A stretch of 64,000 nt of DNA from assembly GCF_016805305.1 (NCBI RefSeq), contig NZ_JAERQN010000012.1, positions 62,001-126,000 of the forward strand, read 5' to 3'. Positions 49,068 through 56,213 of the stretch are shown piece by piece (positions within the stretch are counted from its first letter, which is position 1; each line of letters opens with the position of its first letter). The translations under genes and the position numbers were made by a program. The DNA is from Falsiroseomonas ponticola. GTDB lineage: Bacteria; Pseudomonadota; Alphaproteobacteria; Acetobacterales; Acetobacteraceae. The notes beneath the pieces are model-generated. The model made no database searches. It saw nothing but the letters and a program-made list of their open reading frames with translations, and was not told the DNA's origin.

Positions 49068-50228
49068 TCATGCGGAAGCCGCGTGGCCGCCAGCCCAGAA
49101 GGCGAGTTCCTCGCCCGTCACCTGTCCCTCCACCGCCGCCGCCAGGCCGAGCGCCATCAGCGGCGCCAGCTTGAAGCCGTGGCCCGAACAGGCGCTGGCG
49201 AGCGTGACGCCGGGCGCGACCCCGCGCAGCACGAAGCGGTCCTCCGGTGCCATGGTGTAGAGGCAGTGGCGCGCCGCGATCAGGCGGTAGCGGTCGAATC
49301 CGGCGATGGCGCGGGCACCGGCATCCAGCAGGGCGGCGACGCGCCCGGCCCTGGGCGGATGGCGTGGCGCGGCGGGATCGACGGTGAGGGAGGTGTCGTA
49401 ATCCCCGATCTTCAGCCGCGTGCCCGCCCGCGGCGGCAGCACATAGATGCCGCCCGTCGCATGCCCCGGCAGGCGGCAGAGCAGCATCGGCGCGTCCTCC
49501 CACAGCCCCGGCGGCGGATCGAGATAGGCGATGGTCTGGAGCGAGGCGCGGAGCCCGAATCGCCGCGCGGCTTCCGGCATCAGCGCCAGCACGCCGGCGC
49601 CGGCGGCCACCAGCGTCGCATCCGCGGCGACGCGCGATCCATCCACGAGCAGCGGACCCCCTTCCGGGCAGGCGGCGACCGGGGTGTGGGGCCGCAGTTC
49701 CACGCCACAGCGCGGCAGCAGCCCGGCCAGGTCCGCCAGGATGGGTGCCGCCAGCAGCATGCCCGATCCCCCGACCTCCATGGCGCGGATCACGCCCTCC
49801 GGGTTCAGGGTGGGGATGGTCGCGGGATCGACGGCCGCGAAGGGCAGGCCGTGGCTGGCCTGGGTCCGCGCCACCGCGCCCTGCCAGGGGGTTTCCTCCC
49901 GCAGCGCATAGATGGCGCGGGCCGGCACCAGGCGATCCTGGCCCGTCTCCGTGAAGAGCGCGCGCCAGGCGGCGAAGGCAGCCGGCATCATCGCGGCGTA
50001 GCCTTGCATGGTGCCGTAGGCGTGGCGGATGATCCGGCCCTCATCGGCGGAGGAACCGCCGGGGTTGGGGATCGGCCCGCCCTCCAGCACCGTCACCGCA
50101 TGGCCGCGCCGCGCCAGCGCCCAGGCGGCGGAAAGGCCGAGGATGCCGGCGCCGACCACGGCGATGCGCCGCGGCCGGTCCGTGCGATCCTGCAGCAGCC
50201 CAGCGATTCGGCGGGTCAGGGAGTCCAT
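49068..50228 (-). CDS. FAD-dependent amine oxidase (monomeric sarcosine oxidase-like)
   Basis: The 386-residue DAO-fold enzyme has the Rossmann motif VVGAGILGLSAAWALARRG (about 24-42). Cys322 in RHCLYTMAPEDRF lies at the position of the covalent 8-alpha-cysteinyl FAD link of sarcosine and N-methyltryptophan oxidases. CSGHGFKLAP follows. It should oxidise a secondary or primary amine, releasing aldehyde and amine plus H2O2. It is the first gene of the eight-gene minus operon. Its start lies only two bases from that of the divergent creatininase gene, so each promoter must lie inside the other gene. Confidence 0.9.
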   Translation of the reverse strand: MDSLTRRIAGLLQDRTDRPRRIAVVGAGILGLSAAWALARRGHAVTVLEGGPIPNPGGSSADEGRIIRHAYGTMQGYAAMMPAAFAAWRALFTETGQDRLVPARAIYALREETPWQGAVARTQASHGLPFAAVDPATIPTLNPEGVIRAMEVGGSGMLLAAPILADLAGLLPRCGVELRPHTPVAACPEGGPLLVDGSRVAADATLVAAGAGVLALMPEAARRFGLRASLQTIAYLDPPPGLWEDAPMLLCRLPGHATGGIYVLPPRAGTRLKIGDYDTSLTVDPAAPRHPPRAGRVAALLDAGARAIAGFDRYRLIAARHCLYTMAPEDRFVLRGVAPGVTLASACSGHGFKLAPLMALGLAAAVEGQVTGEELAFWAGGHAASA

Positions 50229-50230
50229 GG

Positions 50231-51019
50231 ATGCGTCTCGACCGGATGAGCGTCTCGGCGCTGGAGGCGCGCTTCGCCGTGGGCCAGCGCGGCATCATCC
50301 TGCCGCTCGGCAGCCTGGAACAGCATGGCGCGCCGGGGCTGCTGGGGACGGATGCGATCTGCGCGCAGGCGGTGGCGGATGGCGCGGCGGCGCGGGCGGA
50401 TGGCGTCAGCGCGCCGGTGCTGGCCTATGGACAGGCGCAGTTCCATCTGGGGCGGGCGGGCACGGCGAGCCTGCGGCCCTCCACGCTGATGGCCGTGCTG
50501 GTGGATGTGATGACCAGCCTGGCGCTGGGCGGCTTCACCCGGGTGCTGCTGCTGACCGGCCATGGCGGGAACATCGCGCCGGCCCAGGCCGCGATCCAGG
50601 AGGTGATGGCGGAGGTGTCGATGGGGCGCCTCCTCCTGCCCGCGCCGCTGACGGTGAAGCTGCGGACGTGGTGGGAGGGGCCGCGCCTGACGGCGCTGCG
50701 GCGGGAGCCGTATGGGGACCGGGAGGGCTTCCACGCGACGCCGTCGGAGATCGCCATCGCCATGGCGCTGCATCCGGAGGCGCAGCCGGAAGGCTGGCCG
50801 GCCTTCCGCCCCCTGCCCGCCGACCCGCTGCATGATGCCGGCGGCGACCGCCACCTGGATGCGGCGCGCCACCGCGCCATGTTCCCGGACGGGCTGATCG
50901 GCAGCGACCCGTCCCTGGCCCGCGCCGAACACGGCCATCCGTTGCTGGAGGCCGCGGTCGCCGATGTCGCGGAGGTCTTCGCGGCCTTCCAGGCGGCACC
51001 GGATCATGCGGCGCGGTAG
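50231..51019 (+). CDS. Creatininase-family amidohydrolase
   Basis: A 262-residue member of the creatininase/MftE superfamily of metal-dependent amidohydrolases. Metal and substrate residues appear in GSLEQHG (Glu30, His32), LLGTD (Asp41), LTGHGGN (His111) and a later acidic residue in HATPSEIA. The family usually has a second His soon after EQHG, which is absent here (EQHGAPGLLGTD). It cleaves cyclic amides such as creatinine or formamides. GGGAG seven bases before ATG 50231 fixes the start. Its 3' end overlaps that of the convergent RidA gene by 16 bases. Confidence 0.88.
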   Translation: MRLDRMSVSALEARFAVGQRGIILPLGSLEQHGAPGLLGTDAICAQAVADGAAARADGVSAPVLAYGQAQFHLGRAGTASLRPSTLMAVLVDVMTSLALGGFTRVLLLTGHGGNIAPAQAAIQEVMAEVSMGRLLLPAPLTVKLRTWWEGPRLTALRREPYGDREGFHATPSEIAIAMALHPEAQPEGWPAFRPLPADPLHDAGGDRHLDAARHRAMFPDGLIGSDPSLARAEHGHPLLEAAVADVAEVFAAFQAAPDHAAR

Positions 51020-51459
51020 GCGGTCGCCTCCACCTCCACCGTGATGCCGGGGGCGAAGAAGCTGCTCATGTAGATCCAGCCAAGCGCGGGGCGGATATCG
51101 GCGAAGACCTCCCCATGCGCGCGGCCGGATTCCTTCCAGTGCTCGGGGTTCACGACGTAGATGCGGGTCTTCACCACATCGGCCATCGTCATGCCCACCG
51201 CCTCCAGGCTCTCCCGGATCAGGTCGAGGCAGGCCAGCGTCTGCCGGTACACATCGCCGGGGTGCAGCACCGTGCCGTCCGGCGCGCAGGGGCTGCAGAG
51301 CGCCGTCTCCGCATAGGGCCCCACGCGCACCGCCCGGCTATAGCCGCAGGCGACCTCCCAGGGCCGGTCGGTGGCGTGCGACGACCGCTGGCCTGTTGTC
51401 GGCCCGGCCGATTCAGACGTCCGCGACCTGCGGTCGCTCCCGTCATCGGACGGGCTCAC
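51004..51459 (-). CDS. RidA-family enamine/imine deaminase, GTG start
   Basis: RidA proteins hydrolyse reactive enamine/imine intermediates produced by amine oxidases. The 151-residue product has the family blocks PWEVACGYSRAVRVGPY, GDVYRQTLACLDLI, VGMTMADVVKTRIYVVNPEHW and VEVEATAY. The Arg that anchors the substrate carboxylate in canonical RidA is not evident, so it belongs to another Rid subfamily. GTG 51459 overlaps the stop of the receptor gene (GTGA) and adds about 30 polar residues before the fold. Nearby FAD amine oxidases provide a source of imines. Confidence 0.85.
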   Translation of the reverse strand: MSPSDDGSDRRSRTSESAGPTTGQRSSHATDRPWEVACGYSRAVRVGPYAETALCSPCAPDGTVLHPGDVYRQTLACLDLIRESLEAVGMTMADVVKTRIYVVNPEHWKESGRAHGEVFADIRPALGWIYMSSFFAPGITVEVEATAYRAA

Positions 51460-52256
51460 CCCTGCGAAACGCCCCAGCGCGTGTTGATCTCCTCGAAGAA
51501 GCCGCTGGCGGTGCGGATGGTGATCCAGGCGTTCAGGAAGTTGGTGAAGACCACGTCGTTGACCGGGCTCAGGAAGGCCATCGGGATCGGGTTGCGCGGC
51601 GTGTTCTGGAAGATGGCGACGAGGTCCGGATACTCCTTCGTCAGGAAGGCGGCCTCGATCAGGGAGGACATGGTCGCGTCCACCCGGTTGCCGAGCAGTT
51701 CCTGCCAGTCCCGCGCCGGGCTTTCCACGCGGCGCAGCGTGGCGCCGGGCAGCGCGGACTGCACCCAGGTCTCCATGGTGGTGCCGAGGTTGACGCCGAT
51801 GGTGACGTTGCGCTGGTTCAGCGCGTCCCAGTTGGCGAAGCGGTTGGCATCCCGCCGGCGGACCAGCGGCACGAAGGCGTTGCGGCCCCAGGGGATGGAG
51901 AAGCTGGCGGCCATGGCGCGGGGGACGGACATGGAGGTGCCGGTGAAGACCACGTCGTACTGGTCCGCCTGCAGCCCGTTGATCAGGGTGCGCCAATCCG
52001 TCGCGATGAATTCCGCGCGCACGTTCATGTCCCGCGCCAGCTGGTTGGCGGCATCGATCTGGTGGCCGCGATACTCCCGGCTGGCGGGGTCGCGGAAGCT
52101 CATCGGGTTGAAGTCGCCCGTCGTGCCGAAGCGGATGCGCCCCGCCGACTGAATGGTCTGGAGGCGGGAGGCCCCGGCGGCCTGGGCGCTGGCCTGGCCG
52201 GGCATCGCCACGGCGGCGGCGGCCGCGGCAGCGGCGGGGAGGAAGCGGCGTTGCAT
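51456..52256 (-). CDS. Polar amino-acid ABC transporter substrate-binding protein
   Basis: The 266-residue receptor has an Ala-rich signal peptide ending ASAQA. Its mature part has QSAGRIRFGTTGDFNPMSF, REYRGHQIDAANQLARD, GLQADQYDVVFTGTSMS and a QRNVTIGVNLGTT hinge segment. AGGAG seven bases before ATG 52256 sets the start. The gene is coupled to RidA (GTGA overlap) and divergent from a permease across 106 bp that contain a strong palindrome. Its ligand is unknown; the RidA and creatininase neighbours suggest a nitrogenous compound. Confidence 0.92.
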   Translation of the reverse strand: MQRRFLPAAAAAAAAVAMPGQASAQAAGASRLQTIQSAGRIRFGTTGDFNPMSFRDPASREYRGHQIDAANQLARDMNVRAEFIATDWRTLINGLQADQYDVVFTGTSMSVPRAMAASFSIPWGRNAFVPLVRRRDANRFANWDALNQRNVTIGVNLGTTMETWVQSALPGATLRRVESPARDWQELLGNRVDATMSSLIEAAFLTKEYPDLVAIFQNTPRNPIPMAFLSPVNDVVFTNFLNAWITIRTASGFFEEINTRWGVSQG

Positions 52257-52272
52257 GGGGGGTCTCCTGACG

Positions 52273-52288
52273 AGCAAGCGGGCTTGCT
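52273..52288. promoter_or_regulatory. Operator-like palindrome between divergent receptor and permease genes
   Basis: AGCAAGC-GG-GCTTGCT is a perfect 7-bp inverted repeat 16 bases upstream of the receptor ATG, close to its Shine-Dalgarno. In RNA it would form a hairpin with too small a loop, so a protein-binding site is favoured. Confidence 0.5.
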
Positions 52289-52362
52289 TTGGGACATAAG
52301 GGTGCGACAACGATTGGCCAGGTGCAACGGGTGCGCCGGGATTCGATGGGACACCGCATCGC

Positions 52363-53127
52363 ATGAAACTCCAGGCGCGCGCCACCATCCTTCTGCTGGC
52401 CGCCCTGCCCCTGCTGGCGGGCTGCGGGGGCAATTGGGGGTGGCATGTCGTCGATCCCCGGGATTCCCGCGGCCAGGCCAACCTGTCCTTCATGCTGTCG
52501 GGCTTCTGGGCCACCGTGTCGCTCAGCCTGTCCACCATGCTGCTGTCGGTGCTGCTGGGCCTGGCGGTCGCGATGATGGGCATGGCGCGCTTCCGCGTGC
52601 TGCGCTGGACGAACCGCGCCTATGTGGAGCTGTTCCGCGCCATCCCGATCCTGGTGATGATCCTCTGGGTCTTCTACGGGCTGCCCGTGGTGCTCGACAT
52701 CCGGCTCGATGTCTTCGTCGCCGCGATGCTGGCCATCGCGATCTGCGACAGCGCCTTCGAGGCCGAGATCTTCCGCGCCGGCATCCAATCCGTGGAGCAG
52801 GGGCAGCGGGAGGCCGCGATGGCGCTCGGCCTGTCGCCCTGGCAGCGCATGCGCTTCGTCATCCTGCCGCAGGCCATCCGCCGCGTGCTGCCGCCCATCG
52901 CCAACCAGTTCATCTACGTCGTGAAGATGTCGTCCCTGGCCAGCGTGATCGGCTACCAGGAGCTGACCCGCAAGGCGAATGAGCTGGTGGTGACGGTGTT
53001 CAGGCCGCTCGAGATCTACACCATCCTCATCCTCGAATACCTCGTGCTCATCCTCTGCATCTCCTTCGCCGTGCGGTGGCTGGAGAAGAAGATGGGCGCG
53101 GACCAGGGCGTGCGGCGGGTGGGGTAG
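52363..53127 (+). CDS. Polar amino-acid ABC transporter permease with lipobox-like N terminus
   Basis: A 254-residue permease with the His/Glu/Gln core FWATVSLSLSTMLLSVLLGLA, RAIPILVMILWVFYGLP and EAA loop GQREAAMALGLSPWQRMRFV. Its N terminus is unusual: LLLAALPLLAGCGGNWG reads as a lipoprotein signal with Cys21, followed by a short hydrophilic stretch (about 22-40) before the true first helix. The segment may be a signal anchor or a lipid-modified periplasmic cap. It is divergent from the receptor at 51456-52256 and probably its partner. No ATPase gene is present. Confidence 0.87.
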   Translation: MKLQARATILLLAALPLLAGCGGNWGWHVVDPRDSRGQANLSFMLSGFWATVSLSLSTMLLSVLLGLAVAMMGMARFRVLRWTNRAYVELFRAIPILVMILWVFYGLPVVLDIRLDVFVAAMLAIAICDSAFEAEIFRAGIQSVEQGQREAAMALGLSPWQRMRFVILPQAIRRVLPPIANQFIYVVKMSSLASVIGYQELTRKANELVVTVFRPLEIYTILILEYLVLILCISFAVRWLEKKMGADQGVRRVG

Positions 53128-53147
53128 GCTGCATCATGCCGTGAGGC

Positions 53148-53182
53148 GCCGGGCGCGCGCCCGGCTTCGCCGCATGAGCGGC
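53148..53182. terminator. Convergent-gene hairpins (GC palindrome plus stem-loop)
   Basis: GCCGGGCGC|GCGCCCGGC is a perfect 18-bp palindrome (53148-53165), followed by GCCGC-ATGA-GCGGC (53169-53182). They lie in the 60-bp gap between the convergent permease and Bug genes. No T-run is present. They are likely a bidirectional stop. Confidence 0.5.
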
Positions 53183-53187
53183 GGGCG

Positions 53188-54153
53188 CTACCTGTCCACC
53201 GCATCGGCGGCGATGATCATCGGCCGCCAGAGATCGATCTGCGCGGCGACGAAGGCCGGGAAATCGGCGCCCGCCATCGGCGCGTGATAGTTGCCGATGG
53301 TGGCGAATTGCGCCGTCGTCGCCGGGCGCGCGCAGATCTCCGCCAGGCCGCGCTGCAGCCGCTCCGCGATGGCGGGCGGCAGGCCGGCCGGCGCGCTCAG
53401 CCCGTGCCAGTTCTTGATGATGAGGTCATGGCCGAGCTCCCGGAAGGTCGGCAGGCCGGGCGCGGCCGGGATGCGGTCCTCCGCCGCCACGGCCAGGCCC
53501 ACCAGCTGCCCGGCCGCGATGGCGGGCAGGCTGCCCACGATGCCCTCGAAGTTCAGCGCCACCACGCCCGTCATCAGGTCGATGCGCAGCGGCCCCGCCC
53601 CGCGATAGGGGACATGCACCATGTCGATGCCCGCGCGCAGGCAGAAATTCACCCCCGTGATGTGCCCGATGCTGCCGATGCCGGAGGAGCCGAAATTGAT
53701 CGTCCCCGGCGCGGCCTTCGCCTTCGCCACCAGCTCCTCCAGCGTGCGGACGCCGAGGGAGGGATGCGCGACGCAGCCGCCGAAGGTGCTGCCGAGATAG
53801 GCGACATGCGTGAAATCACGCAGCGCGTTGTAGGTGATGCGCGGGAACATGGTCGGCGCGATGGTGAAGGGCGCGTTGTTGGAGAGCAGGAAGGCGTGCC
53901 CATCCGCGGGTTCGCGCTTCAGCGCCTCCGCAGCCAGCATGCCCGCCGCGCCGGGTCGGTTATCGACCACGAAGGACTGCCCGAACATCTCCGCCATCTG
54001 CGGCGCGATGACGCGCGCGACGAAGTCGCTCGACCCGCCGGGCGGGAAGGAGATGAGGATCCGCACCGGACGGCTCGGCCAGGCGGGCTGCGCGATGGCC
54101 GGCAGCGCGAGCGTCGCGGCGGTGGCGGCCAGTAGTCGGCGGCGGCTCGGCAT
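53188..54153 (-). CDS. Bug-family (TTT) solute-binding protein
   Basis: A 321-residue periplasmic receptor. The signal peptide (MPSRRRLLAATAATLALPAIAQ, twin-Arg-like) is followed by PSRPVRILISFPPGGSSDFVA and DNRPGAAGMLA, then GSSGIGSIGH and VPYRGAGPLRIDL. All are Bug hallmarks. It stands alone, divergent from the pair of NMT1-like genes and convergent with the permease. No TctA/TctB partner or enzyme operon is coupled to it. It may serve the pathway of the adjacent NMT1-like genes. Confidence 0.93.
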   Translation of the reverse strand: MPSRRRLLAATAATLALPAIAQPAWPSRPVRILISFPPGGSSDFVARVIAPQMAEMFGQSFVVDNRPGAAGMLAAEALKREPADGHAFLLSNNAPFTIAPTMFPRITYNALRDFTHVAYLGSTFGGCVAHPSLGVRTLEELVAKAKAAPGTINFGSSGIGSIGHITGVNFCLRAGIDMVHVPYRGAGPLRIDLMTGVVALNFEGIVGSLPAIAAGQLVGLAVAAEDRIPAAPGLPTFRELGHDLIIKNWHGLSAPAGLPPAIAERLQRGLAEICARPATTAQFATIGNYHAPMAGADFPAFVAAQIDLWRPMIIAADAVDR

Positions 54154-54246
54154 GCAGGCGGGCTCCGTCCGGATCGGTACGGGCCTTGCATGCCAATCCC
54201 GTGCCACGCCCTCCCCTCCCTGATGACGAGGCCCCGAAGCCCGCCC

Positions 54247-55164
54247 ATGCCGCGCCTGACGATGCTGCTGAATGCCGGCTTCTCGGGCCCCCAGGCCTGG
54301 CTGCTGCTGGCCATCCGCCGCGGCTACCTCGGTGATATCGCCATCGACCTGACGCCCGGGACGGGCGCCTGGAACGCCGCGCCCGGCCTCGTCGCGGGGG
54401 GCCATGACCTCGCCTATGGGGATGTCCATTCCTTGGTGGAGGTCGCGGCGCGGCAACCGGAGGTGGCGCCGATCGGCATCTTCGCCGTGCACAATGCCTC
54501 CCCCAGCGCCATCGCCGTCCTGGCAACGGGTCCGATCGGGGGGCCGGCGGACCTGCCGGGACGGCGGCTGACCGGCCATGCCTCCGATGTCGCGCTGCGC
54601 TGCTTCCCCGCCTATGCCGCCGCCACCGGCATCGATCCCGCCGGCATCGTGGTGGCCCCGGCGGAAGGGGCGATGGCCAACCTCGTCGCCTGGATGCGGG
54701 CGGGGGAGGCCGATGGCCTGTTCGGCTATGTCAGCACGATCACCGCCGCCATCGGCCGCGACGCCGCGCGGGGGCTGCGCTTCCTCCGCTACGACGCCGC
54801 CTTGCCGGACAGCCTCGGCAGCCTGGTGATGGCCTCCCCCCGCCTGGTGCGGGACGAACCGGCGCTGCTGGGCCGTCTCTGCGCCGCCCTCGCCCGTGGG
54901 GTGCGGGAGGCGATGGCGGAGCCCGCGGCGGCGATGGACGCGGTGCTGTCCTTCGCCCCCGCCGCCGATCCCGTGGCCGAACGGCTGCGCTGGGAGACGA
55001 CGCTGGCGGTGGAGATGGCAAATGCCGCGCCCGGCCTGCCCCCCGGCGCGATCGCCCCCGGGCGCCTCGCCCGTTCCGCCACCGCCTTCGCCGCCAGCCT
55101 CGGCCTGCCACCGACCGATCCCGACCGCCTCTTCACCTCACGCTTCCTGGGAGCCGCCCGATGA
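54247..55164 (+). CDS. NMT1/THI5-like protein without signal peptide, paralogue 1
   Basis: The 305-residue protein has the SsuA/THI5-like periplasmic-binding fold: LTMLLNAGFSGPQAWLLLA start, GLVAGGHDLAYGDVHSLVE, PADLPGRRLTGHASDVALR and AWMRAGEADGLFGYVSTI. Relatives are normally secreted receptors of sulfonate, nitrate or pyrimidine transporters, yet no signal peptide is present in this or its twin. It may work in the cytoplasm as a binding or biosynthetic protein. The yeast Thi5 cysteine motif is absent. The next gene overlaps its stop by four bases (ATGA) and is its paralogue. An upstream ATG (54223) is possible, without a signal either. Confidence 0.8.
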   Translation: MPRLTMLLNAGFSGPQAWLLLAIRRGYLGDIAIDLTPGTGAWNAAPGLVAGGHDLAYGDVHSLVEVAARQPEVAPIGIFAVHNASPSAIAVLATGPIGGPADLPGRRLTGHASDVALRCFPAYAAATGIDPAGIVVAPAEGAMANLVAWMRAGEADGLFGYVSTITAAIGRDAARGLRFLRYDAALPDSLGSLVMASPRLVRDEPALLGRLCAALARGVREAMAEPAAAMDAVLSFAPAADPVAERLRWETTLAVEMANAAPGLPPGAIAPGRLARSATAFAASLGLPPTDPDRLFTSRFLGAAR

Positions 55165-56120
55165 GACGCCTCCGCATCCGCCTCAATGCCGGCTTTTCCG
55201 GCCCCCATGCCGGCTTCCTGCTGGCGGAGGCCGACGGGCTGCTGGAGGCAGCGGGCATCGCGGTGGAATGGCAGCCGGGCAACGGCGCCGCGGCCGTGGT
55301 GGCCGACATGGCGGAGGATGTCTGCGACCTGGCCTATGGCGACCTCTCCGCCCTCATCATGCGGCTGGGCCACAGCGCGCCGGGCAGCGGGCCGCAGGCG
55401 GTCTTCATCGGCTTCAACCGCACGCCGCTGACCATCGCCGTGCCGGTCGCCGGCGCCGCGCAGCATCCCGTGGACCTGGGCGGCCGCATCCTGACGGGCC
55501 ATGCACGGGATGCCGCGCTGCTGGCCTTCCCGGCGCTGGCCCGCGCCGTGGGGCTCGATGCCCGCAGCGTCCGCATCCAGCCATCGGAGGCATCCCTGGC
55601 CGAGCAGGTGCGGCAGATGATCGTGGGCGACGCTTCCGACGGCGTGTTCGGCTTCGCCAACACCATCATCGCGTCGCTGGAGGCGGCGCGGCTGGATTTG
55701 GCGGGGTCGCTGCGCTTCCTGGACTACGCCACCTGGCTGCCGGACCTATACGGCAACGCCCTGATCGCGTCGCGCCACCTGGTGGAGCGGGAGCCCGAGG
55801 TGCTGCGCGCGCTGGTCGATGCCGTGGCGCGCGGCTTCGCCGCCGCGGTGGCGGACCCCGAACGGGGCGTGGAGGCCGTGCGGCGCCTGGCGCCCGATAT
55901 CGACCTGCGGATCGAAACGAAGCGCTGGCGCGGCACCATCGCGCGGGAGATGGGGCACCCCGAGGGCGCGGTGCTCGGCATCGGGGACGCGCACCCGGCC
56001 CGGCTGGCGCAGGCGATCACGCAACTGGCGGAGGCGCTGGAACTGCCACGCCGGCCTGGCGCGGCGGAGGTCTTCACGCCGGACTTCCTGCCACCGATCG
56101 AAATCAGGCGAGGTCGGTGA
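55161..56120 (+). CDS. NMT1/THI5-like protein without signal peptide, paralogue 2
   Basis: A 319-residue paralogue of the preceding gene. It starts RIRLNAGFSGPHAGFLLAEADG, then DVCDLAYGDLSALI, GGRILTGHARDAALLAF, QMIVGDASDGVFGFANTIIA and a C-terminal helical block. No signal sequence or membrane helix is seen. The twin genes overlap by four bases and should be made in equal amounts, which suggests a heterodimer. No permease or ATPase of the SsuBC type is adjacent, so a transport role is not supported by context. Confidence 0.8.
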   Translation: MRRLRIRLNAGFSGPHAGFLLAEADGLLEAAGIAVEWQPGNGAAAVVADMAEDVCDLAYGDLSALIMRLGHSAPGSGPQAVFIGFNRTPLTIAVPVAGAAQHPVDLGGRILTGHARDAALLAFPALARAVGLDARSVRIQPSEASLAEQVRQMIVGDASDGVFGFANTIIASLEAARLDLAGSLRFLDYATWLPDLYGNALIASRHLVEREPEVLRALVDAVARGFAAAVADPERGVEAVRRLAPDIDLRIETKRWRGTIAREMGHPEGAVLGIGDAHPARLAQAITQLAEALELPRRPGAAEVFTPDFLPPIEIRRGR

Positions 56121-56213
56121 TCGCACCATGCGATACCGTTTCTTTACCGCAACCGCCTTATCGACGGTCCCTGCCCCCATCCCAAAACGGATCGGGTCTG
56201 CAGGAGATGCTCG

